64,000 nucleotides of DNA from Saccharum officinarum. Taxonomy: Eukaryota; Streptophyta; Magnoliopsida; Poales; Poaceae. Position 1 is the stretch's first letter, and each line of letters starts with the position of its first letter. Of this stretch, positions 59,401 to 64,000 are shown piece after piece. The notes under the pieces are model-generated. The model did not search any database. It was not told the DNA's origin and saw only the letters and a program-made list of their open reading frames with translations. Both the position numbers and the translations under genes were made by a program. The stretch covers positions 17,895,511-17,959,510 of the forward strand of contig CM036159.1 of the NCBI GenBank assembly GCA_020631735.1. Direction: 5' to 3'.

Positions 59401-61621
59401 TGTAAGGTCCAAATGGCTAGGGGGTGAATAGCCTATTAAAATTTTCTACAAGCTTCACTAATCAATAATTGTTAGTATAAAAGATGGCGATGCTAATTCT
59501 AGCACTAGCTCAACTATACTAAGCAAGTCGCCTATACAATTCTAGTGAATAAGACTATGATCTCTAATTCACACCAACAAAGCTAAGTCACTAAGCTACT
59601 TACTCTTATGTGATACAAACTACGCTAAGTACACTAGACAAGATAAAGTGCAAGAATGAAAAAGGAAAGTGAATTGATTCTTATACCAATGGTGTAGAGA
59701 TGAGATGTATCCAAAGAATCAATCACACATAATTATAAAGAGAATCCTCGGCAAAAGATGACACATGATTTTTTACCAAGGTTCATTTGCTTCTTGGCAA
59801 GCTACTCCTTATTGTGGCGATGCACCCACTTGATGGATCGCAAGCTAATCAACTATCAAGAGTTGAACCCCCAGCGGGTGCCGCACATCCACTTACAAAG
59901 ATGGGGATCCTCCAAGCCATGAGCTCTACTAGAGTAGCTAATTCGCGAACTCTCGCGGGGAAGGCTCAAAAACCCCTCACAAACACTTGGTGGGGCTCAA
60001 AACAATCTCCAATCACGAGCTCAACACCACCGCTGCTCCAAGCCGTCTAGAGTGTCGGGAAACACCCAAGAGTAACAAGAAATCCGTAGCAAACTCAAGA
60101 ATCAAGTGCCACTAGATGCAACTCTTAATGCAATGCACTTGAATCTCACTTAATCTCTCTAGAGTATGCAACCAAGCAAGGAGATGAGTGGAGGGGAAGT
60201 TCTTTAGCTTAAAGTATGTCTCAAGTGTTCAAAGAGTCAAGAGTTAGCCCCCTAAACCCGTCCACCAACTATATATAGCGAAGGGGTAAGCAACTAGCCG
60301 TTACAACGCAGTGAAAAACGTGATGACCGGACGCACCAGTCAGGGTGACCAGACGTGTCCGGTCACTACAGGACAAACAGTAGCAGTGCGCGTCAGAGGG
60401 AGCCGTTGCCGTGACCGGACGCGCTACACCGTTTGACTGGACGCGCTGCATCCGGTGTCCGATCAGAGTCTAGAGAGCTCCTCACGCGATCGGACGCGTC
60501 CGGTCACACGTGACCGGACGCGCTGCACCTGGCATCCGATCAGAGTCCAGTAAGGGTCCCCTCGTGACCGGACGCGTCCGGTCGAACGTGACCGGATGCG
60601 CCACCACGTCCGATCGACCACATGAACTACAGACCCTCTAAGCGCCTGACTGGATGCACCGGTCCCGCGAGTGATCGGACGCGCCGGTGCAAAACCCTAG
60701 CCCGCGCGCCTCTGCAACAGCTGCTACTAACCGGACGCGTCTAGTTAAGCCGAGACCGCTTCTGGTTGAGTGTCCGGTTGGAGTTTTTCAGAGATAAACA
60801 CTCCAGACTTTTGCCACCTTTTCTCGCCTCCGACGCAATGGAAAATAGGCATTTCGTTTCCTCGAAAACGCCTGAATCGACCCCAAACCCCTATCTACCG
60901 CTCAAACTCCACTGCCTTCGCAAATATGCTAACATCACCAAGTGTACACCATCATGTGCATGTGTGTTAGCATTTTCACATTGATTTTTCAAGACGTTAC
61001 GTTAGCTCTCTATTAGATCCTAATGCATATGCTCAAGATTAGGGATGAAAACGGAACAGAAATATTCCGAATTGACCGTTTTCGTTTTCTATATTATGAA
61101 CCATTTTTTAACATGAAAAATTGTCAATTTCAATTGGTTTCACAACCATTTTCAACAATTTTTTGTACTCTTTAATTGCTAAATGTAGAAATATCCCGAA
61201 CTGACCGTTTTCATTTTTCTATATTGTAAGTCCGTTTCCGACCGTTTCCGACCGTTTTCATCCTTACTCAAGATGATGACCTAGTAGCACTTGATTCACG
61301 AGCCAACCGTGATTGCCCCTCTTGATAGTCGGCTATCAATCCTAAATCCGGTCAATCACTTCTCTACTCATCTTAGACCGGCAAAGACAAACCCTATGAT
61401 TATACCTTTGCCTTGATCACTTTGTTCCATGTCCATCTCCACATGCTTGATCACCTTGATCATCATTTTATGTGCATCTCCACCTCTTGTGATCTTGTGG
61501 CCATCACTTCATGCCACATGCTCCTTCATCACGTGTGTTGCTTATGCCTAACTCAAACCACTTAACATATGGCATTAGCAACTTGGTGTCATTAATTACC
61601 AAAACCAAACTTAGACTTTCA
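59401..61621 (-). mobile_element. solo LTR, third SIRE-type subfamily, in the gypsy integrase
   Basis: Ends TGTAAGGTCC...TTAGACTTTCA. The flanks AGAGT (59396-59400) and AGAGC (61622-61626) are a 5-bp duplication with one change. Gypsy integrase reads straight across when this segment and one flank are removed. It carries a degenerate CCGGACGCG array (60320-60780), a TATATATAG motif near 60270 and a MITE at 61040-61266. Confidence 0.9.
61040..61266. mobile_element. hAT-type MITE inside the solo LTR
   Basis: Perfect 8-bp duplication CTCAAGAT at 61032-61039 and 61267-61274. Inverted ends TAGGGATGAAAACGG and CCGTTTTCATCCTTA. The 227-bp interior is AT-rich, with repeated CCGTTTCCGA words at the right. 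Confidence 0.92.
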
Positions 61622-61626
61622 AGAGC

Positions 61627-61949
61627 GTGCTAATAGCATAGTTTTACAAGGCCTAAAGCCGAGAATCTTCAATAAATTGAACAAACATGGCAAAAAAAGG
61701 GCCGCTGAGCTCCCCTCGGTCCTATGGAGCCTAAGAACAATGCCGAGTCGAGGCACGAGGTTCACTCCATTTTTCTTGGTTTATGGGTCCGAGGCTGTAC
61801 TTCCAATCGACTTAGAATATGGATCCCCGAGGCTGAAAGCCTACAACGAACAAAGCAATGATGCCACAAGAGAAAACGTCCTCGACCAGCTCGAGGAGGC
61901 TCGAGATATAGCTTTACTACACTCCGAAAGATACCAGCAGAATCTCTGA
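61627..61949 (+). pseudogene. gypsy integrase C-terminal part
   Basis: Continues the integrase after the solo LTR: an ANS-like junction, the GLKPRIFNKLNKHGKK region, then the conserved FTPFFLVYGSEAVLPIDLEY block at about 61760-61820. The frame ends at TGA 61947-61949. Degenerate remnants of the last domain run to about 62150. Confidence 0.88.
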
Positions 61950-62149
61950 TGCTACCACGACAGCACGTGCGCAATCGAGACCTCCATGTTGGTGACTTGG
62001 TGCTTCGGCGAAGCTAGATCAACAAGTGACGACACAAGCTCACCCCACCGTGGGAAGGTCCTTAGATCGTTGTAGAGGTGTTGAAGCCAGGACTTACAAG
62101 CTATCAAATGAAAGGGGCGAGACCTTCACCAATACATGGAACATTGAAC

Positions 62150-62666
62150 AGCTATGTCACTTTTACCCTTAGAGCTTCGAGGCTTTGTACCTTTTTTCTC
62201 AGTTCCATCAATGAATAAAGAATACATCCGTGTTCAAAGCATTCTTTCACAAAAAATAGGTAGGCTCGACCCTTCTTTCACAGAGTCGAACCTCCCTCGG
62301 GGGCTAGAAAGGGGGAACCCCCTGTGTCCCAAAAAAAACTCGCATTTTCAAGAACTTTTACATAGTCAATGAAGCCACGAGAGCACCCTAAGGCTCAAGG
62401 GCTGTCGAGCCATGAGATCGCCTACGTGTCTACGCTAATGGTACCTCCACTCACTCCCCCGCGCCAAGGGGTGCAATCGCGCGCTAAGAAGACCTAGTAA
62501 AAGCTCACGATTTCGAAAAATCAACGCCTAAGGTTCCTATACGCTTCGATGCGAGTTCTTACATAGTCGACGAGGCTGCAGGGCCATCCTAAGGACGAGG
62601 GGCTATCGAGCCGCGAGATCGCCTATGCCTCCGGGCTACGGTATCTCCACTCGCACCCCCACACCA
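62150..62666 (+). other. gypsy 3' non-coding region
   Basis: No coding potential. Two related blocks (TTACATAGTC followed by CGAGAGC or CGAGGCTGC, then GAGATCGCCTA...) at 62345-62480 and 62570-62660 form a degenerate ~220-bp direct repeat. This is typical of the spacer before the Tat 3' LTR, which is not seen. Confidence 0.6.
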
Positions 62667-63983
62667 AGGCGTTTTCGAGGAGTTGAAACGACTATTTTCC
62701 ACTACGCCGGAAGTCGGAAATCGAACGAAAGCGAACGGAGGTCACAGTGGTGACCGGACGCTGGACTGGACGCGGTCTCTGTTTGACCGGACGCGTCCGG
62801 TCAGCGTTCAGCGTCTTTGCGTGTTTCGGTTTGTTGATCAGACGCGTCCGGTCGATCAGGGAGCTTACTGGACTCCAACCGGATGCTGGCACTGTGGCGT
62901 CCGGTCAGTTCTCCAGCGCGTCCGGTCGCTATTTTGTTGTGCACTGCTCAGGCTTGACCAGCGCGTCCGGTCGATGGTTCGCAAAAGTAGCCGTTGTGCG
63001 ATCGGCGTGTCCGGTCAGTGTGACCAGCGTGTCCGGTCAGCACGACTTCGGCTGTTTCAAGTGCGTAACGGCTATATTCGAAGGGGTACGTCTATAAATA
63101 CTCGTTGGCCGGCTCAAGGCTCTCTCTCTGGACATTTGACATACTTGTGAGCACTTTGAGCTAAGTAACTCTCCTCCACTCATCTCTCTTGCTTCTTTGC
63201 TTATTCGAAGTGAGATTGAGTGATCCAAGTGCATTTGCCTTATGAGATAGCATCTAGTTGACACTTGGTGGTTGATTTGCTGTGGAATTCTTGTTTCTCT
63301 TGGTGGTTGCCGCACCTAGACGGCTTGGAGCAGCTTGGAGGCGTTGGCAAGAGTTTGGTGATTGTTCTTGGCCACTCCGGTGATTGTGAGGAGTTTGTGC
63401 CTACTCGCAAAGCGGCAAAGGCAACATTAGTGAATTGCTCGTGTTATTTGCAACCTTTTGCCATTTGGTAGGTCTTGTGGCGCCTTTTGAGAGGCTCGGT
63501 GTGAGACCGATTAGCCACCGAACCACGTGGTGAAGAGGGACACAACGGGGACTAGCGTGCCGGCAAGCACGTGAACCTCGGGATAAATCTTCGTGTCATC
63601 ACTTTCATATTGTGATTGATTGATCCTGGTGTTGGTTATCTTGGTATTCATTGTTGATCATATTGGTTGGCTCAATACTTCGCCCCTTGGTGAAACTCTC
63701 CTAACTCAACTCTGCATACTTTCTTAGTTATCTTTGCTAGCTAGTAGCTTTGCTAGAGTAGCTCTTTGTGTAGCTTGCTAGTTGTAGTTGTAGTTACTTC
63801 TCGGTTGACTTGTGCGGTTGAGTGCCATTACTAGAATTGTGAATTGGATAGGTGGCTTGAAACACCCCGTAGGCTAAGCAAACTCGCATCTCGCTATTTG
63901 TTGTATTGATAAACCTTATTTAGCTTGTCTTTGTAGAAAATTTAAAAGGCTATTCACCCCCCTCTAGCCATCAAGACCTTTCA
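62667..63983 (+). mobile_element. truncated SIRE-type LTR, plus orientation
   Basis: Matches the reverse complement of the inner part of the solo LTR at 52432-54374, starting in the AGGCGTTTTCG...CTATTTTCCACTACGCCGG block and ending TCTAGCCATCAAGACCTTTCA. About one third of the LTR (its 5' part) is missing. The array is at 62750-63050 and the TATA box TCTATAAATACTCG at 63091. No primer-binding site follows the end. Confidence 0.85.
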
Positions 63984-64000
63984 GAGCCCCTTCAGCGTAC

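Larger units (their letters stand above)
39425..62666 (+). mobile_element. Tat-lineage Ty3/gypsy retrotransposon, defective and split by two insertions
   Basis: The element starts with an LTR at 39425-40513. Its coding sequence resumes in order across two later insertions: gag 40559-42419, then (after copia 42420-55405) gag end, protease, reverse transcriptase, RNase H, second RNase H and integrase core 55411-59400. After the solo LTR 59401-61621, the integrase C-terminus continues from about 61624. The second, archaeal-type RNase H is the hallmark of the Tat group. Stops and frameshifts occur in every domain. The 3' LTR is not reached: sequence after about 62150 is 3' non-coding, then another LTR fragment begins near 62667. 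Confidence 0.9.

Overview
This is plant nuclear DNA, almost certainly from a grass and probably a panicoid grass of the Andropogoneae type. The evidence is intron-bearing genes with a GC-rich first exon, Stowaway- and Tourist-like MITEs, RTE- and L1-clade LINEs, tRNA-headed SINEs, a SIRE-lineage Ty1/copia element and a Tat-lineage Ty3/gypsy element with a second RNase H. I see no prokaryotic, organellar or CRISPR feature. One run of 100 Ns (17353-17452) is an assembly gap.

Two host genes are supported. (1) A three-exon plus-strand gene (13055-15950, 697 codons plus stop) encodes a PHD-finger protein of the MS1/MMD1/At1g33420 group. (2) A twelve-exon minus-strand gene (35196 down to 23164) encodes the HOPS/CORVET subunit VPS39. 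All its exons join in phase except exon 4, which carries an apparent 1-bp deletion. Everything else is transposon sequence or unremarkable intergenic DNA.

Layout. 1-4892: decayed L1 LINE. 5050-8793: hAT transposon with a perfect 8-bp target-site duplication (TSD) and a transposase gene broken by two TAG codons. 8949-12484: a cluster of MITEs, including a MITE split by a Pack-MULE-like element with a perfect 9-bp TSD. 12485-16262: PHD gene and flanks. 16597-17352: a gypsy LTR running into the gap. 17532-20688: Mutator-like element with a second Mutator-like element nested inside it, whose long terminal inverted repeats each carry four ~26-bp palindromes. 20784-20990: MITE. 23164-35196: VPS39, with a TRIM-like LTR element, a SINE and a 5'-truncated RTE LINE in its introns. 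35672-38210: a GC-rich repeat carrying a nested solo LTR with a perfect 5-bp TSD, followed by a SINE with a 15-bp TSD. 39177-39320: Stowaway.

39425 to about 62666 is a defective Tat gypsy element. It is split by a complete SIRE copia element (42420-55405), itself split in one LTR by a solo LTR (52432-54374). A further solo LTR (59401-61621, carrying a hAT MITE) splits the gypsy integrase. The window ends in another truncated LTR of the same group.

The pattern most worth following is that all five SIRE-type LTRs carry an array of a CpG-rich palindromic motif (core ACCGGACGCGTCCGGT) immediately upstream of their TATA box. The palindromic units in the nested Mutator-like element and the VPS39 exon 4 frameshift come next. 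I found nothing that I would call a new multi-gene system.
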